Below, piece after piece: positions 8,398 to 19,359 of a DNA stretch of 64,000 nt; positions within the stretch are counted from its first letter, which is position 1, and every line of letters starts with the position of its first letter. The stretch is taken from positions 124,001 to 188,000 of the forward strand of contig NZ_QMIL01000003.1 of the NCBI RefSeq assembly GCF_003316875.1, read 5' to 3'. The notes beneath the pieces are model-generated. The model was not told where the DNA came from, made no database searches, and saw nothing but the letters and a program-made list of their open reading frames with translations. The position numbers and the translations under genes were made by a program. The DNA comes from Aliidiomarina celeris. GTDB lineage: Bacteria; Pseudomonadota; Gammaproteobacteria; Enterobacterales; Alteromonadaceae.

Positions 8398-10344
8398 TTG
8401 AGCGATATGGCTAAGAATCTCATTCTCTGGTTGGTCATTGCTGTAGTGCTAATGAGTGTATTCCAGGGCTTTAATCCGAGTAGTTCCGATTCTCGGTCTT
8501 ACGCATATTCGCAATTTGTAAGCGATGTGAATCGTGGCGATATTCGTGAAGTCACCATTAATGAGTCAGAGCGGCTGATTACCGGAACTAAGCGTAGTGG
8601 TGAACAAATTCGTACCATTATGCCGAACCAAGATCCCGATCTGTTAAATGAACTGCTCACGCAAGGGAATGTTCAGGTGCAGTTTGTGGAGCCGCAAAAG
8701 CGCTCGCTACTCGGTACTATTTTTATTTCATGGTTCCCCATGTTACTGCTTATTGCCGTGTGGATCTTCTTCATGCGTCAAATGCAAGGCGGTGGTGGTA
8801 AAGGCGCAATGTCCTTTGGTAAGAGTAAAGCGCGCCTCATGAGCGAAGACCAAGTGAAAACAACGTTAGCCGACGTAGCAGGCTGTGAAGAAGCGAAAGA
8901 AGAAGTTGCAGAACTCGTCGACTTTTTACGCGATCCTTCAAAATTCCAGCGTTTAGGTGGCCACATTCCGAAAGGCGTGCTTATGGTTGGACCGCCGGGA
9001 ACGGGTAAAACGTTGCTTGCAAAAGCGGTTGCGGGTGAAGCAAAGGTTCCTTTCTTTACTATTTCGGGTTCTGACTTCGTTGAAATGTTTGTGGGTGTGG
9101 GTGCTTCGCGTGTGCGCGATATGTTCGAACAAGCGAAAAAAGCAGCGCCATGTATTATTTTCATCGACGAAATTGACGCGGTAGGTCGCCAACGGGGCGC
9201 AGGCCTTGGGGGTGGGCACGACGAGCGTGAGCAAACTTTGAACCAAATGCTGGTTGAGATGGACGGCTTTGAAGGCAACGAAGGTATTATTGTTATTGCC
9301 GCAACAAACCGCCCAGACGTGCTTGACCCCGCATTGTTACGGCCCGGTCGTTTTGACCGCCAAGTAACTGTTGGCCTGCCAGACGTACGTGGCCGTGAGC
9401 AAATTTTGAAAGTGCACATGCGTAAAGTGCCTTTAGCCGACGATGTTGAGCCTGCGCTGATTGCTCGTGGTACTCCCGGCTTCTCCGGTGCAGATCTGGC
9501 CAACTTGGTAAACGAAGCTGCACTTTTTGCTGCGCGGGACAACCGCCGTATGGTGTCTATGGCGGAATTTGAAAAAGCGAAAGACAAAATATTGATGGGC
9601 GCTGAGCGCAAGTCGATGGTAATGACCGAAGCAGAAAAAGAAATGACGGCCTACCATGAAGCGGGCCACGCTATTATTGGTCGATTGGTACCGGATCATG
9701 ACCCAGTTTATAAAGTGTCCATCATTCCTCGTGGCCGCGCGCTGGGTGTTACCATGTATTTGCCAGAGCAGGACCGTTGGAGCCACAGCAAGCAACATTT
9801 GGAAAGTATGTTGTCGAGCCTCTATGGTGGCCGTTTAGCTGAGCAAATTATTTATGGCGAGGAAAAAGTAACGACTGGCGCGTCGAACGATATTGAGCGC
9901 GCCACTGAAATTGCGCGCAAAATGGTTACTCAGTGGGGCTTATCAACAAAAATGGGGCCGCTATTGTACGCAGAAGACGAAGGGCAAGTATTCCTTGGCC
10001 GGTCAGTGGCACAGAATAAGCAAATGTCTGATGAAACCATGAAGGCCATCGACGCTGAAATTCGGGAAATTATCGACCGCAACTACAATCGCGCGAAGAA
10101 AATACTCGAAGATAACATCGACATTTTGCACTCAATGAAAGACGCGTTAATGAAATATGAAACCATTGATGCCGGTCAAATTGACGACTTAATGGAGCGT
10201 CGGGAAGTACGTGAGCCGGAAAACTGGCACGACAATAACGATAACTCCTCGAAGGGCGGTACTGGTGGTAATACCGCAAGTGACGAAAAGCCTGCAGGTA
10301 AACCACTAAACTTGGACAAGCCAGGTGAGTCGCCCGCAAGCTAA
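8398..10344 (+). CDS. ftsH: ATP-dependent zinc metalloprotease FtsH
   Basis: Inner-membrane hexameric AAA+ protease that degrades LpxC, sigma-32 and damaged membrane proteins. Two transmembrane segments (about residues 7-24 and 104-126) flank a periplasmic domain. Walker A is GPPGTGKT (198-205), Walker [10 protein letters not shown], and the zinc site HEAGH (420-424). I used TTG at 8398 because AGGT at 8387-8390 has good spacing; the ATG at 8407 (MAKNLILWL, matching the E. coli N-terminus) is equally possible. The C-terminal tail is low-complexity and polar. A strong terminator follows. Confidence 0.97.
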   Translation: MSDMAKNLILWLVIAVVLMSVFQGFNPSSSDSRSYAYSQFVSDVNRGDIREVTINESERLITGTKRSGEQIRTIMPNQDPDLLNELLTQGNVQVQFVEPQKRSLLGTIFISWFPMLLLIAVWIFFMRQMQGGGGKGAMSFGKSKARLMSEDQVKTTLADVAGCEEAKEEVAELVDFLRDPSKFQRLGGHIPKGVLMVGPPGTGKTLLAKAVAGEAKVPFFTISGSDFVEMFVGVGASRVRDMFEQAKKAAPCIIFIDEIDAVGRQRGAGLGGGHDEREQTLNQMLVEMDGFEGNEGIIVIAATNRPDVLDPALLRPGRFDRQVTVGLPDVRGREQILKVHMRKVPLADDVEPALIARGTPGFSGADLANLVNEAALFAARDNRRMVSMAEFEKAKDKILMGAERKSMVMTEAEKEMTAYHEAGHAIIGRLVPDHDPVYKVSIIPRGRALGVTMYLPEQDRWSHSKQHLESMLSSLYGGRLAEQIIYGEEKVTTGASNDIERATEIARKMVTQWGLSTKMGPLLYAEDEGQVFLGRSVAQNKQMSDETMKAIDAEIREIIDRNYNRAKKILEDNIDILHSMKDALMKYETIDAGQIDDLMERREVREPENWHDNNDNSSKGGTGGNTASDEKPAGKPLNLDKPGESPAS

Positions 10345-10357
10345 ATTGCGTTAAGCT

Positions 10358-10387
10358 AAAAATGCCCCGTTCGCGGGGTATTTTTTT
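10358..10387 (+). terminator. Intrinsic terminator after ftsH
   Basis: A stem of CCCCG/CGGGG extended by A/T pairs, closed by a TTCG tetraloop, with a run of seven T. Ends the rlmE-ftsH unit. Confidence 0.92.
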
Positions 10388-10449
10388 GTCTAGTCGCTTT
10401 GTAAACTAGCGCCTTGAAATAGTGAAATAGAATAACGAGGACAGAACGT

Positions 10450-11262
10450 ATGCCAGTGTCGCAGTTTAACGTGGAAGTTATGGGCATTTTAAACGTAACC
10501 CCAGACTCTTTTTCCGATGGTGGCAAATTTAACAATATCGACTCTGCTCTTAAGCAAGCTGAGCAGATGGTAGCCGAGGGTGCCGACTGGCTCGATATTG
10601 GTGGTGAGTCGACCCGGCCGGGTGCTCCCAATGTGAGTGAACAGGAAGAGCTTGAGCGGGTAATTCCAGTAATTGAGCGCTGCGTTGCTCGCTTCGCTAC
10701 ACCGGTATCTATCGACACCAGTAAACCCAAGGTAATGGCCGAGGCGGTGAACGCCGGTGCGCGCATGATCAACGACGTACGGGCGCTGCAGGAGCCTGGT
10801 GCATTAGAGGCGGCGGCTGCGACGAACGCATTGGTTTGCCTTATGCACATGCAAGGACAGCCTCGAACCATGCAACACAAGCCAGAGTATGGCGACGTAG
10901 TGGTAGAGGTGAAAGACTTCCTTGCTGCACGGGTGCGTGCTTGCACCGATGCGGGCATTTCTCGAGAACGCATTTTACTCGATCCTGGCTTTGGTTTTGG
11001 CAAAAGCGTACGGCATAATTATGAGCTTTTGCAGCGGTTACAGGCGTTGCATGAATTGGAGTTACCCTTATTAGTTGGTATGTCGCGAAAATCCATGCTT
11101 GGGCAAGTAACAGGCAAGCCGGTGGAACAACGATTGGCGGCTAGTATTGCTGCTGCAACCTTGGCAGCGAGCAAAGGTGCACGTATTATTCGCGTTCACG
11201 ATGTAGCAGAAACGAAAGATGCAGTGAGTATAGTCGCTGCCATGATGACAGGAGAGTTATAG
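10450..11262 (+). CDS. folP: Dihydropteroate synthase
   Basis: Condenses p-aminobenzoate with hydroxymethyl-dihydropterin pyrophosphate in folate synthesis; target of sulfonamides. The 270-residue TIM barrel carries [15 protein letters not shown] (about 14-28), [11 protein letters not shown] (48-58), DPGFGFGKS and the C-terminal [11 protein letters not shown]. Start ATG at 10450 follows an AACGAGG sequence. glmM begins 4 nt after its stop, the usual folP-glmM pair. Confidence 0.97.
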   Translation: MPVSQFNVEVMGILNVTPDSFSDGGKFNNIDSALKQAEQMVAEGADWLDIGGESTRPGAPNVSEQEELERVIPVIERCVARFATPVSIDTSKPKVMAEAVNAGARMINDVRALQEPGALEAAAATNALVCLMHMQGQPRTMQHKPEYGDVVVEVKDFLAARVRACTDAGISRERILLDPGFGFGKSVRHNYELLQRLQALHELELPLLVGMSRKSMLGQVTGKPVEQRLAASIAAATLAASKGARIIRVHDVAETKDAVSIVAAMMTGEL

Positions 11263-11266
11263 CCCC

Positions 11267-12604
11267 ATGGGTAAGTATTTTGGAACAGATGGAATTCGTG
11301 GACACGTTGGTGAGCAACCGATTACCCCAGACTTTGTGCTTAAATTAGGCTGGGCTGCCGGCAAAGTGTTTGCGGCGCAGGGAAATAAAAAGGTACTGAT
11401 TGGAAAAGATACTCGTATTTCTGGTTATATGCTGGAGTCGGCTTTAGAAGCTGGATTTTCGGCGGCAGGAGTGAATGTCGAATTTCTTGGCCCAATGCCA
11501 ACACCTGCCATTGCGTATTTAACCAGTACCTTTCGAGCCGCTGCAGGCATTGTGATTAGTGCGTCGCACAATCCCTATTATGACAACGGCATAAAGTTCT
11601 TCTCAGACACTGGGCACAAGTTGTCGGACGAAACTGAGGCGGCAATTGAAGCCATGCTGGATCAGCCAATGGATTGTGTGCCTTCTGAAAAACTCGGCCG
11701 TGCCGCCCGCATTCAAGACGCCCCGGGTCGTTATATTGAATTTTGCAAGAGTATATTCCCATCGTCACTGTCGTTAGCGGGGCGTAAAATAGCTGTAGAT
11801 TGCGCAAACGGTGCTACCTACCACATTGCTCCAGCGGTATTTCGCGAACTTGGCGCAGAAGTTGTGGAAGTTGCAACCAAGCCAGACGGCCTGAATATTA
11901 ATAAAGAATGCGGCGCAACTCACACCGATGCTCTCGCCAAAGCTGTTCGAGATCACCAATGTGAACTTGGTTTAGCATTCGATGGCGATGGCGACCGGCT
12001 TATGATTGTCGACGCGAAAGGGCAAGTTATTGGCGGTGACGAAATTGTTTATGCTATTGCCAAGCAGTCGCTGAGTGACGGCGAACTGGAAGGCGGTGTA
12101 GCCGGAACGCTCATGTCGAACATGGGTTTAGAGCTCGCACTTGAAAAGCTTGGTGTGCCTTTTATTCGCACCTCGGTTGGCGACCGCCATGTTATGGAAG
12201 GCTTAGCGTCACGTCGTTGGATGCTTGGTGGCGAAAATTCAGGGCATATCATTAATCTGAAATATCACACGACCGGCGACGGTATACTTGCAGCATTGCA
12301 ATTTCTAATAGCAATGGAGCGCGCGAATTGCTCGGCCCGTGAACTGTTAAGCGGCATGACCATGTTTCCGCAAGTGTTAGTGAATGTGCGCTTTCAAGCA
12401 GGCACCGATCCACTTGTTGCAGACAATGTACGCTCGGCGGTTTCTGAGGTTGAGCGAGCATTAGGCAAAAAGGGCCGCGTGTTACTCCGTAAGTCCGGTA
12501 CCGAGCCCCTTATTCGTGTTATGGTGGAAGGCCAAGATGCAAGTGTGGTGAGGGCCTATGCGCAACAAATAGCCCAAGAAGTGGAAGCAGTGAGCGCAGA
12601 ATAA
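11267..12604 (+). CDS. glmM: Phosphoglucosamine mutase
   Basis: Interconverts glucosamine-6-phosphate and glucosamine-1-phosphate for UDP-GlcNAc, hence peptidoglycan and LPS. 445 residues. The phosphorylated serine is Ser100 in [12 protein letters not shown], the metal-binding loop is FDGDGDR, and the phosphate-binding C-terminal loop is [12 protein letters not shown]. The N-terminal FGTDGIRG is diagnostic. Confidence 0.98.
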   Translation: MGKYFGTDGIRGHVGEQPITPDFVLKLGWAAGKVFAAQGNKKVLIGKDTRISGYMLESALEAGFSAAGVNVEFLGPMPTPAIAYLTSTFRAAAGIVISASHNPYYDNGIKFFSDTGHKLSDETEAAIEAMLDQPMDCVPSEKLGRAARIQDAPGRYIEFCKSIFPSSLSLAGRKIAVDCANGATYHIAPAVFRELGAEVVEVATKPDGLNINKECGATHTDALAKAVRDHQCELGLAFDGDGDRLMIVDAKGQVIGGDEIVYAIAKQSLSDGELEGGVAGTLMSNMGLELALEKLGVPFIRTSVGDRHVMEGLASRRWMLGGENSGHIINLKYHTTGDGILAALQFLIAMERANCSARELLSGMTMFPQVLVNVRFQAGTDPLVADNVRSAVSEVERALGKKGRVLLRKSGTEPLIRVMVEGQDASVVRAYAQQIAQEVEAVSAE

Positions 12605-12644
12605 CCAGTTGCACGCTATTTTCTTAAAAACTTAACATGGGTGC

Positions 12645-12673
12645 TTGTATCCGTTCAGAATGTTCGATACTAT
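12645..12673 (+). promoter_or_regulatory. Predicted tpiA-secG promoter
   Basis: TTGTAT (12645-12650), 17 bp spacer, TACTAT (12668-12673). The predicted start would lie about 25-30 nt before the tpiA GTG codon. No terminator was seen after glmM, so read-through is also possible. Confidence 0.5.
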
Positions 12674-12707
12674 CTGCGCCGCTTAGAGAACAGGACAGGA
12701 GGCCCTT

Positions 12708-13436
12708 GTGCGCCAACCACTGGTTATAGCAAACTGGAAGTTAAATGGTGATTTAGAACTCGCAAAAGCATTTGCAGAGCGTTGGTCATCACTGGCTTCA
12801 AAAGTCGCTATCTGTCCGCCCGCTGTTTTTCTCTCTGACTGCAAGCGCTTATTCCCACACTTGGTATTAGGTGCGCAAAATTGTAGTGCAGAACAAAGCG
12901 GCGCCTTCACAGGCGAATTGTCTGCCGACATGTTGGCAAGCGCGGGTGCTGATTATGTTTTAATTGGGCATTCTGAGCGACGCGCGCTGTTTCACGAAAG
13001 CGATGCACTCGTTGCGCGAAAAGTGGAAGCAGCGCAAAACGCGGGAGTCATTCCGGTGTTGTGTGTAGGGGAAACTCTTGAACAACGACAGGCCGGAGCC
13101 GAAGCGTCAGTAATTATTGCGCAACTCGAAGCAGGGTTGGCACAAGCAGATTTAAGCCGGTTGGTGATTGCCTATGAACCCGTATGGGCTATTGGCACAG
13201 GCGAAACGGCAAGCCCGGACCAAGCGCAAGAGATTCATGCCTTGATTCGCGGATGGTTAAAGCAGCGTAATGCGAGCTTAGCCGAAAGTATTCAGCTCCT
13301 CTATGGAGGTAGCGTAAAACCTGCTAACGCAGGCGAGTTATTTGAACAGCAAGATATCGACGGTGGCCTTATTGGTGGCGCGAGTTTAGATGTTGAGCAG
13401 TTCGAGGCCATTTGCAAGGCAGTACAGGATAAATAA
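12708..13436 (+). CDS. tpiA: Triose-phosphate isomerase
   Basis: Interconverts dihydroxyacetone phosphate and glyceraldehyde-3-phosphate. 242 residues with the catalytic set Asn9/Lys11 (ANWKLN), His88 (LIGHSERR) and Glu157 (AYEPVWAIGTG, start of loop 6), and the phosphate-binding LLYGGSVKP. The GTG start is preceded by AGGAGG (12697-12702) with 5 nt spacing. secG begins 3 nt after the stop, as in many gammaproteobacteria. Confidence 0.97.
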   Translation: MRQPLVIANWKLNGDLELAKAFAERWSSLASKVAICPPAVFLSDCKRLFPHLVLGAQNCSAEQSGAFTGELSADMLASAGADYVLIGHSERRALFHESDALVARKVEAAQNAGVIPVLCVGETLEQRQAGAEASVIIAQLEAGLAQADLSRLVIAYEPVWAIGTGETASPDQAQEIHALIRGWLKQRNASLAESIQLLYGGSVKPANAGELFEQQDIDGGLIGGASLDVEQFEAICKAVQDK

Positions 13437-13439
13437 CGT

Positions 13440-13745
13440 ATGTATGAAGTATTATTGGTTATCTATTTGCTTGTAGCGGTGTCGCTTATTGCGCTCATCC
13501 TCCTGCAAAAGGGTAAAGGTGCGGAAATGGGTGCCTCTTTTGGTGCTGGCGCGTCGAATACCGTATTTGGTTCTGGCGGATCGGGCAATTTCCTTACGCG
13601 CTTAACCGCTATTTTGGCAGTAAGCTTCTTTTTGCTGAGCCTTATGCTCGGTAATATGGCTGCTCAGTCGGGTAACGTTGATGACATTTTTGATCCGACT
13701 AGTGTTGAAGAGCCTGTAATGCCAGAGTTGCCACCAGGTAACTAA
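13440..13745 (+). CDS. secG: Protein-export membrane protein SecG
   Basis: Auxiliary subunit of the SecYEG translocon. 101 residues with two transmembrane helices (about 3-22 and 54-74) joined by the conserved loop LLQKGKGAEMGASFGAG and the SNTVFGSGGSGNFL motif. The C-terminal tail is acidic and proline-rich. It is followed by tRNA-Leu(GAG), the same neighbour as in E. coli. Confidence 0.96.
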   Translation: MYEVLLVIYLLVAVSLIALILLQKGKGAEMGASFGAGASNTVFGSGGSGNFLTRLTAILAVSFFLLSLMLGNMAAQSGNVDDIFDPTSVEEPVMPELPPGN

Positions 13746-13793
13746 CAGTTAAGAAAATTAAGATAAGAAAAAAGTTTTAAATAGTAAGAATTT

Positions 13794-13880
13794 GCCGAAG
13801 TGGTGGAATTGGTAGACACGCCATCTTGAGGGGGTGGTGCTCTTCTGAGCGTACGAGTTCAAGTCTCGTCTTCGGCACCA
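13794..13880 (+). tRNA. tRNA-Leu (GAG)
   Basis: 87-nt class II tRNA with encoded CCA. The acceptor stem GCCGAAG pairs with CTTCGGC, the anticodon stem-loop is CCATC-TTGAGGG-GGTGG (anticodon GAG), there is a long variable arm, and the T-loop is TTCAAGT. Reads CUC/CUU. Position after secG matches E. coli leuU. It is probably read from the tpiA-secG transcript; I see no convincing own promoter. Confidence 0.96.
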
Positions 13881-13931
13881 ATTAAATCTTTGTTATAACG
13901 CAAGAAACCCAGAGAAATAGCCGCTTTGCGG

Positions 13932-13959
13932 TTGCATTCAAAGGTCATCTCGGTATAAT
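13932..13959 (+). promoter_or_regulatory. Promoter of tRNA-fMet and the rimP-nusA-infB operon
   Basis: TTGCAT (13932-13937), 16 bp spacer, perfect TATAAT (13954-13959), with the mature tRNA starting 13 nt later. A short CCGC-TTT-GCGG hairpin overlaps the -35 region from the left and may weakly end the tRNA-Leu transcript. Confidence 0.75.
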
Positions 13960-13972
13960 AAAGGCATTCGGA

Positions 13973-14049
<77 letters not shown>

Positions 14050-14116
14050 GTTCGAATTCAGAGTTGAGTAAAACTTAACGTGCTGAATTCGGGTCGACAG
14101 GCTAAGCAGCATTATT

Positions 14117-14142
14117 AAGCCCCGACAGTGCCGGGGCTTTTT
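14117..14142 (+). terminator. Intrinsic terminator after tRNA-fMet
   Basis: AAGCCCCG (14117-14124), loop of seven, CGGGGCTT (14132-14139) and a T-run to 14142. It should end much of the tRNA transcript before rimP; a second, smaller hairpin follows at 14184. Confidence 0.85.
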
Positions 14143-14183
14143 GCTATCTAGGCTCCCGACGCTTCAAGCTTGACCTAAGAACT

Positions 14184-14203
14184 GGGCGATACGCCCTTTT
14201 TTT
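14184..14203 (+). terminator. Small terminator/attenuator directly before rimP
   Basis: GGGCG (14184-14188), loop ATA, CGCCC (14192-14196) and seven T (14197-14203). The rimP SD GGAGG starts at 14210, six bases later. The operon encodes NusA, which acts at such hairpins, so feedback control is plausible but unproven. Confidence 0.6.
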
Positions 14204-14219
14204 GTTTTTGGAGGTTGCC

Positions 14220-14678
14220 TTGGCAACATTGGTAGAAAGATTAACAGCTATTTTAGAGCCAGCAGTGGAAGCTGCAGGGTTCGAATTGCTTGGTATTGAA
14301 TATATAAGTGCAGGCCGCCATTCCACGTTACGGTTGTTTATTGACCATGAGAATGGTGTGGTTATAGAAGATTGCGCGTTGGTGAGCCGACAAGTGAGTG
14401 CGGTACTCGACGTTGAAGACCCGATCAGCTCAGAATATAACCTCGAAGTTTCATCTCCGGGTATGGACCGTCCACTTTTTAAATTAGCACATTACGAAGC
14501 GTTGGTGGGCGAAGATATTGCGGTACAACTTCAGGTACCTGTTGAGAACCGACGTAAATTTACCGGTAAGTTGGATTCCGTAGAAGGTGACATCCTTAGT
14601 TTTACGATTGACCAACAGCCGTTCAGAGTGAGCTTTCAACAGGTAAAGAAAGCGCACTTAGTTCCTAAATTTGATTGA
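14220..14678 (+). CDS. rimP: Ribosome maturation factor RimP
   Basis: Needed for 30S subunit maturation. 152 residues with the RimP motifs GFELLGIEYI, VSAVLDVEDPI and LEVSSPGMDRPLF, and a C-terminal SH3-like barrel ending KAHLVPKFD. I chose TTG at 14220 because GGAGG (14210-14214) precedes it by 5 nt and it gives the family-length N-terminus MATLVERL; the longer frame from 14202 would begin inside the T-run of the attenuator. First gene of the rimP-nusA-infB operon. Confidence 0.95.
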   Translation: MATLVERLTAILEPAVEAAGFELLGIEYISAGRHSTLRLFIDHENGVVIEDCALVSRQVSAVLDVEDPISSEYNLEVSSPGMDRPLFKLAHYEALVGEDIAVQLQVPVENRRKFTGKLDSVEGDILSFTIDQQPFRVSFQQVKKAHLVPKFD

Positions 14679-14702
14679 ACCTTAGGTGGGTGAGGCAAAG
14701 GC

Positions 14703-16208
14703 ATGAATAAAGAAATTTTGCTAGTTGCAGAGGCCGTTTCTAACGAGAAAGCGGTGCCGCGAGAAAAAATTTTTGAAGCACTAGAAATTGCGATTGCAAC
14801 CGCAACGCGTAAAAAACATGGTGCCGACATTGATGTACGGGTAGCGATTGACCGTAATACCGGTGAGTTCGACACTTTCCGCCGTTGGTTAGTGGTGGAA
14901 GATCCTGAAGGCGTTATGGAAGATCCACTCACGCAAATTTCGGTGTCGGCTGCTCAGTATGACGACGAATCTGTGCAAGTGGGCGACTATGTGGAAGAGC
15001 AAATCGACTCGATTGCCTTTGACCGCATTACCACGCAAACAGCGAAGCAAGTTATTTTCCAAAAGGTTCGCGAAGCCGAACGTGCACAAGTGGTTGAACA
15101 ATACCAAGACCAAATTGGTTCGTTAATCAGCGGTATTGTAAAGAAAACGTCGCGTGACAACGTTATTCTAGACCTTGGCAATAACGCAGAGGCGGTGATT
15201 TTCCGCGACGAAATGTTACCACGTGAAACCGTGCGACCGGGTGACCGTGTACGCGGGTTATTGTTTGATATTCGCCCTGAAGCGCGTGGCGCACAGTTAT
15301 TTGTAAGCAGAACCAACCCAGACTTCTTAGTTGAATTGTTCCGTATTGAAGTGCCAGAAATTGGCGAAGAGATGATTGAGATTAAGGGCGCAGCTCGCGA
15401 TCCTGGCTCTCGCGCAAAAATTGCGGTGAAGTCGAACGATCGCCGTATTGACCCCGTGGGTGCCTGCGTTGGTATGCGCGGTGCGCGTGTTCAGGCGGTT
15501 TCCGGCGAGCTCGGCGGTGAGCGCGTTGATATTGTGTTGTGGGACGACAACCCTGCACAGTTCGTGATTAATGCTATGGCACCAGCGGAAGTGGTTTCTA
15601 TCGTAATGGACGAAGAAACGCACACCATGGAAATTGCCGTTGAAGAGGGCAACCTTGCGCAAGCGATTGGTCGCAATGGGCAAAACATTCGTTTAGCGAG
15701 TCAGCTGACTGGCTGGGTATTGAATGTAATGACGGTTACCGATTTCAATGCGCGTAATGAAGCAGAGTCGCAACGCTTAATGAGCTTATTCACTGAAGGG
15801 TTGGATATAGAGGAAGACTTCGCCGGCTTACTGATTGACGAAGGTTTCTCGTCACTGGAAGAAGTTGCTTATGTTCCAGTAGCTGAATTACTCGCAATCG
15901 ACGGTTTGGACGAAGACACGGTTGAAGAGCTTCGTGCGCGTGCTCGTGATTACTTAACCACGAAAGCTTTGGCAAGTGAAGAAAGCTTAGAAGGGGCGGA
16001 GCCAGACGAGTCATTGTTGAATTTAGAAGGGCTTGAGCGTCATTTAGCGTTCGAACTCGCGGCAAAGGGTGTTCGTACCCTTGAAGACCTTGCAGAGCAG
16101 GGTATCGACGATCTTGAAGAGATCGAATCATTAACAGCTGAGAAAGCAGGCGAATTGATTATGCAAGCGCGTAACATCTGCTGGTTCAGTGAAGAAGAAA
16201 ACAAGTGA
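14703..16208 (+). CDS. nusA: Transcription termination/antitermination protein NusA
   Basis: Binds RNA polymerase near the exit channel and affects pausing, termination and antitermination. 501 residues: N-terminal polymerase-binding domain (1-125), S1 (about 135-200), two KH domains ([30 protein letters not shown]) and two acidic repeats at the C-terminus (around 365-425 and 440-495, each with a helix-hairpin pattern). The acidic repeats are typical of gammaproteobacteria. Lies 24 nt after rimP. Confidence 0.98.
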   Translation: MNKEILLVAEAVSNEKAVPREKIFEALEIAIATATRKKHGADIDVRVAIDRNTGEFDTFRRWLVVEDPEGVMEDPLTQISVSAAQYDDESVQVGDYVEEQIDSIAFDRITTQTAKQVIFQKVREAERAQVVEQYQDQIGSLISGIVKKTSRDNVILDLGNNAEAVIFRDEMLPRETVRPGDRVRGLLFDIRPEARGAQLFVSRTNPDFLVELFRIEVPEIGEEMIEIKGAARDPGSRAKIAVKSNDRRIDPVGACVGMRGARVQAVSGELGGERVDIVLWDDNPAQFVINAMAPAEVVSIVMDEETHTMEIAVEEGNLAQAIGRNGQNIRLASQLTGWVLNVMTVTDFNARNEAESQRLMSLFTEGLDIEEDFAGLLIDEGFSSLEEVAYVPVAELLAIDGLDEDTVEELRARARDYLTTKALASEESLEGAEPDESLLNLEGLERHLAFELAAKGVRTLEDLAEQGIDDLEEIESLTAEKAGELIMQARNICWFSEEENK

Positions 16209-16220
16209 GGTGAGAGTTAA

Positions 16221-18887
16221 ATGGCAGAAGTCAAAGTAGAAAAACTTGCCAGTGATATCGGTACCTCCGTTGATCGCTTGCTGAAACAATTGAGTGACGC
16301 GGGCATTCAAAAGAAAGGTGCCGACGACTCGGTTACTGAAGACGAAAAAGCGCAATTGCTTGCGCACTTGAATCGTGCGCACGGTGGTGATGGTGCGCCG
16401 TCTACGCCAGAACGTATGACTTTAAAACGCAAGAGTCGTAGCACGCTGAGTGTGGGCGCGGGCCCAGGCAAGGCGAAGGCAGTTCAAGTAGAAGTGCGGA
16501 AAAAGCGTACTTATGTAAAACGTCCGTCTGCAGAAGAACTCGCCGCTGAGGAAGAAGCGCGTTTAGCAGCCGAGCGTGAGGCCGCGGAACAAGCTAAAGC
16601 GGAAGAAGAAGCGCGATTAAAAGCGAAAGCGGAAGCAGAGCGTAAGGAAGAAGAAGCGCGTCGTGTTCGTGAAGAAAAACGCAAGGCGCAAGAAGCTGCA
16701 AAAGCGAAGGCTGCAGCAGCGGCTGCCAAGTCTCCTGAAGAACGCGCGGCTATTGAAGCAGCGCGCGCGGAAGAAGAAAAACTGCGTAAAGTGCAGGAAG
16801 CTGAGCTGGCTAAGAAAGCCGAGGAAGAGGCAAAGAAACAAGCTGAAGAAGCGCGTCGCTTAGCCGAAGAAAACCAAGCACGTTGGGAAGAAGAAGAACT
16901 TCGCCGCAAGAAAGCGGAAGAAGAAGACGTTCACTTCACTACGTCTGAAACTGCGAAATACGCGGAAGAGCAGCAAGACACGGAAGAAGAACGTCGTGCT
17001 CGCCGCAAGAAAACAAAGCAAAAGAAAACCAAAGAAGACGAAGAGCAACCGCGCCGTGAACGTCGCCGTAAGGGCGGCAAAATGAAAGCGCCACAGTCGT
17101 TGCAGCACGGGTTTAATAAACCAGCAGCGCCGGTAACTAAGGAAGTTCGGATTACCGAAACGATTACAGTTGCAGAACTTGCTAACCGTATGTCGATTAA
17201 AGCGTCTGAAGTGATTAAGTCGATGATGAAGCTGGGTGAAATGGTAACCATCAACCAAGTGCTCGACCAAGAAACGGCGTCGTTAGTGGTTGAAGAAATG
17301 GGCCACACACCAGTAGTGGTGAACGACAACGCATTAGAAGAGTCGGTATTGAGTGACCGTGGTGAAAGTGGTGAACAAACGCCACGTGCGCCTGTCGTGA
17401 CCGTAATGGGCCACGTCGACCATGGTAAAACCTCGTTACTCGATTACATTCGGAAAACCAAGGTTGCCGACGGTGAAGCAGGTGGTATTACCCAGCACAT
17501 TGGTGCATACCACGTAGACACAGGTCATGGCATGATTACCTTCCTTGACACGCCGGGTCACGCTGCGTTTACCTCTATGCGTGCTCGTGGTGCAAGTGCA
17601 ACCGACGTGGTTATTCTAGTGGTTGCAGCCGACGACGGTGTGATGCCACAAACCATTGAAGCTATTCAGCACGCGAAAGCTGCGGGTGTTCCGTTGGTGG
17701 TTGCAGTGAACAAAATGGATAAGCCAGAAGCTGATCCTGATCGTGTGAAGTCTGAATTGTCGCAACACGGTGTGTTGTCTGAAGAGTGGGGCGGCGACAC
17801 GCAGTTCGTTCATGTTTCTGCGAAAGCAGGCCTCAATATTGACGGCTTACTAGAAGCGATATTGTTACAAGCTGAATTGCTTGATTTAACGGCAGACCAT
17901 GCAGGTATGGCGCACGGGTTGGTTATTGAATCGCGTCTCGACAAAGGCCGCGGTCCAGTTGCGACAATTTTGGTGCAGTCAGGTACTTTGCGTAAAGGTG
18001 ACATTGTTCTGTGTGGTTTAGAATACGGTCGTATTCGTGCCATGCGCGACGAGCTTGGGCGCGATGTGTCGGAAGCCGGTCCGTCAATTCCAGTAGAAAT
18101 TCTCGGATTGTCGGGTGTTCCTTCTGCGGGTGACGAAGTAACTGTGGTGAAAGACGAGCGTAAAGCGCGCGAAGTGTCGAATTATCGCCAAGGTAAATAC
18201 CGCGACGTGAAACTTGCACGCCAGCAAAAAGCCAAACTCGAGAACATGTTTAGCAATATGGCAGAAGGCGATGTTTCTGAATTGAACATTGTATTGAAGT
18301 CTGACGTGCAGGGCTCGCTTGAAGCAATTACCGAGTCGCTGGGTAAGTTGTCTACAGACGAAGTGAAGGTAAATATTGTTGGTAGCGGTGTAGGTGGAAT
18401 TACGGAAACCGATATTTCACTCGCCGGTGCTTCAAATGCAATCGTTATCGGCTTTAACGTTCGGGCCGACTCGGCTGCACGTAAAGTAGTTGAGAACGAA
18501 AATATTGAACTTCGTTACTACAGTGTTATTTACGACCTAATCGACGAAATTAAGCAAGCCATGACGGGTATGTTGTCGCCTGAGTTTAGACAAGAAATCA
18601 TTGGCTTGGCCGAAGTTCGTGACGTGTTTAAGTCGCCGAAACTTGGTGCGATTGCCGGTTGTATGGTTACCGAAGGTATCGTTAAACGTTCAGCCCCTAT
18701 TCGTGTATTGCGCGAAAACGTGGTTATTTACGAAGGTGAGCTTGAGTCGTTACGCCGCTTTAAAGACGACGTACAGGAAGTTCGCAACGGTATGGAATGT
18801 GGTATCGGGGTGAAGAACTACAACGACGTTAAAGTAGGCGACCAAATCGAAGTATTCGAGACGGTTCAGGTAGAACGTACTCTGTAA
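16221..18887 (+). CDS. infB: Translation initiation factor IF-2
   Basis: GTPase that brings initiator tRNA to the 30S subunit. 888 residues: an N-terminal IF2 domain (residues 1-55), a long Lys/Glu/Ala-rich segment (about 95-285) predicted as a single charged helix, a second N-terminal motif ([19 protein letters not shown]), then the G domain with GHVDHGKT (397-404), DTPGHAAF and [10 protein letters not shown], and domains II-IV. SD is GAGGTGAGAG. rbfA follows after a terminator-like hairpin. Confidence 0.98.
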   Translation: MAEVKVEKLASDIGTSVDRLLKQLSDAGIQKKGADDSVTEDEKAQLLAHLNRAHGGDGAPSTPERMTLKRKSRSTLSVGAGPGKAKAVQVEVRKKRTYVKRPSAEELAAEEEARLAAEREAAEQAKAEEEARLKAKAEAERKEEEARRVREEKRKAQEAAKAKAAAAAAKSPEERAAIEAARAEEEKLRKVQEAELAKKAEEEAKKQAEEARRLAEENQARWEEEELRRKKAEEEDVHFTTSETAKYAEEQQDTEEERRARRKKTKQKKTKEDEEQPRRERRRKGGKMKAPQSLQHGFNKPAAPVTKEVRITETITVAELANRMSIKASEVIKSMMKLGEMVTINQVLDQETASLVVEEMGHTPVVVNDNALEESVLSDRGESGEQTPRAPVVTVMGHVDHGKTSLLDYIRKTKVADGEAGGITQHIGAYHVDTGHGMITFLDTPGHAAFTSMRARGASATDVVILVVAADDGVMPQTIEAIQHAKAAGVPLVVAVNKMDKPEADPDRVKSELSQHGVLSEEWGGDTQFVHVSAKAGLNIDGLLEAILLQAELLDLTADHAGMAHGLVIESRLDKGRGPVATILVQSGTLRKGDIVLCGLEYGRIRAMRDELGRDVSEAGPSIPVEILGLSGVPSAGDEVTVVKDERKAREVSNYRQGKYRDVKLARQQKAKLENMFSNMAEGDVSELNIVLKSDVQGSLEAITESLGKLSTDEVKVNIVGSGVGGITETDISLAGASNAIVIGFNVRADSAARKVVENENIELRYYSVIYDLIDEIKQAMTGMLSPEFRQEIIGLAEVRDVFKSPKLGAIAGCMVTEGIVKRSAPIRVLRENVVIYEGELESLRRFKDDVQEVRNGMECGIGVKNYNDVKVGDQIEVFETVQVERTL

Positions 18888-18904
18888 GTTCTTGGTACTT
18901 ATTG

Positions 18905-18937
18905 AACCGATCGGTGCTTGGCATCGATCGGTTTTTT
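18905..18937 (+). terminator. Terminator/attenuator between infB and rbfA
   Basis: AACCGATCGGTGC (18905-18917), loop TTG, GCATCGATCGGTT (18921-18933), 13 pairs with one G-T, and a T-run to 18937. The rbfA SD AAGGAGAG starts at 18943. The hairpin therefore ends infB messages and, if read through, leaves only five bases before the next ribosome-binding site. Confidence 0.85.
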
Positions 18938-18954
18938 CTATAAAGGAGAGCGCT

Positions 18955-19359
18955 ATGGCTGATTTTAAACGGGTTGACCGTTTTTCCCAGCAACTGCAAC
19001 GTGAAGTAGCTTTAATTCTACAGCGCGAAATTAAAGACCCACGCGTGGTCATGCCAACAGTGTCCGATGCAGAAGTGTCTCGCGATTTGTCGTACGCGAA
19101 GGTTTTTGTAACCTTTTTACAGGACGATGAAGAGGCGGTTAAGGAAGCATTAGACGTATTAAATGATGCGTCGGGATATATTCGCTCGTTGCTAGGCAAG
19201 CGTTTAAAAGCCCGAGTTACGCCCAACTTGAAGTTTGTCCATGACCGCTCAACTATGGACGGCATGCGCATGTCGGCATTGGTAAAACAAGTGCGCGCAG
19301 AAGACGAGCGCAAGAAGAGCGAGCACGGCGACAATAACGATACCCCGCAGGACGATTAA
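18955..19359 (+). CDS. rbfA: Ribosome-binding factor A
   Basis: Binds immature 30S subunits and helps 16S rRNA 5' end processing. 134 residues from the ATG at 18955, chosen because AAGGAGAG (18943-18950) precedes it; a longer frame would start inside the terminator hairpin. Family motifs: [42 protein letters not shown] and [13 protein letters not shown]. The stop TAA is followed at once by the truB ATG. Confidence 0.96.
   Translation: MADFKRVDRFSQQLQREVALILQREIKDPRVVMPTVSDAEVSRDLSYAKVFVTFLQDDEEAVKEALDVLNDASGYIRSLLGKRLKARVTPNLKFVHDRSTMDGMRMSALVKQVRAEDERKKSEHGDNNDTPQDD

Noticed and set aside
8778-9611. 277-codon open frame antisense to ftsH
   Set aside because: It mirrors codon bias of the highly conserved ftsH frame, shows no recognisable domain, and has no SD; a shadow.
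16511-17329. Several 130-codon antisense frames across infB
   Set aside because: They are Ser/Ala/Phe-rich mirror translations of the Lys/Glu/Ala-rich IF2 segment.
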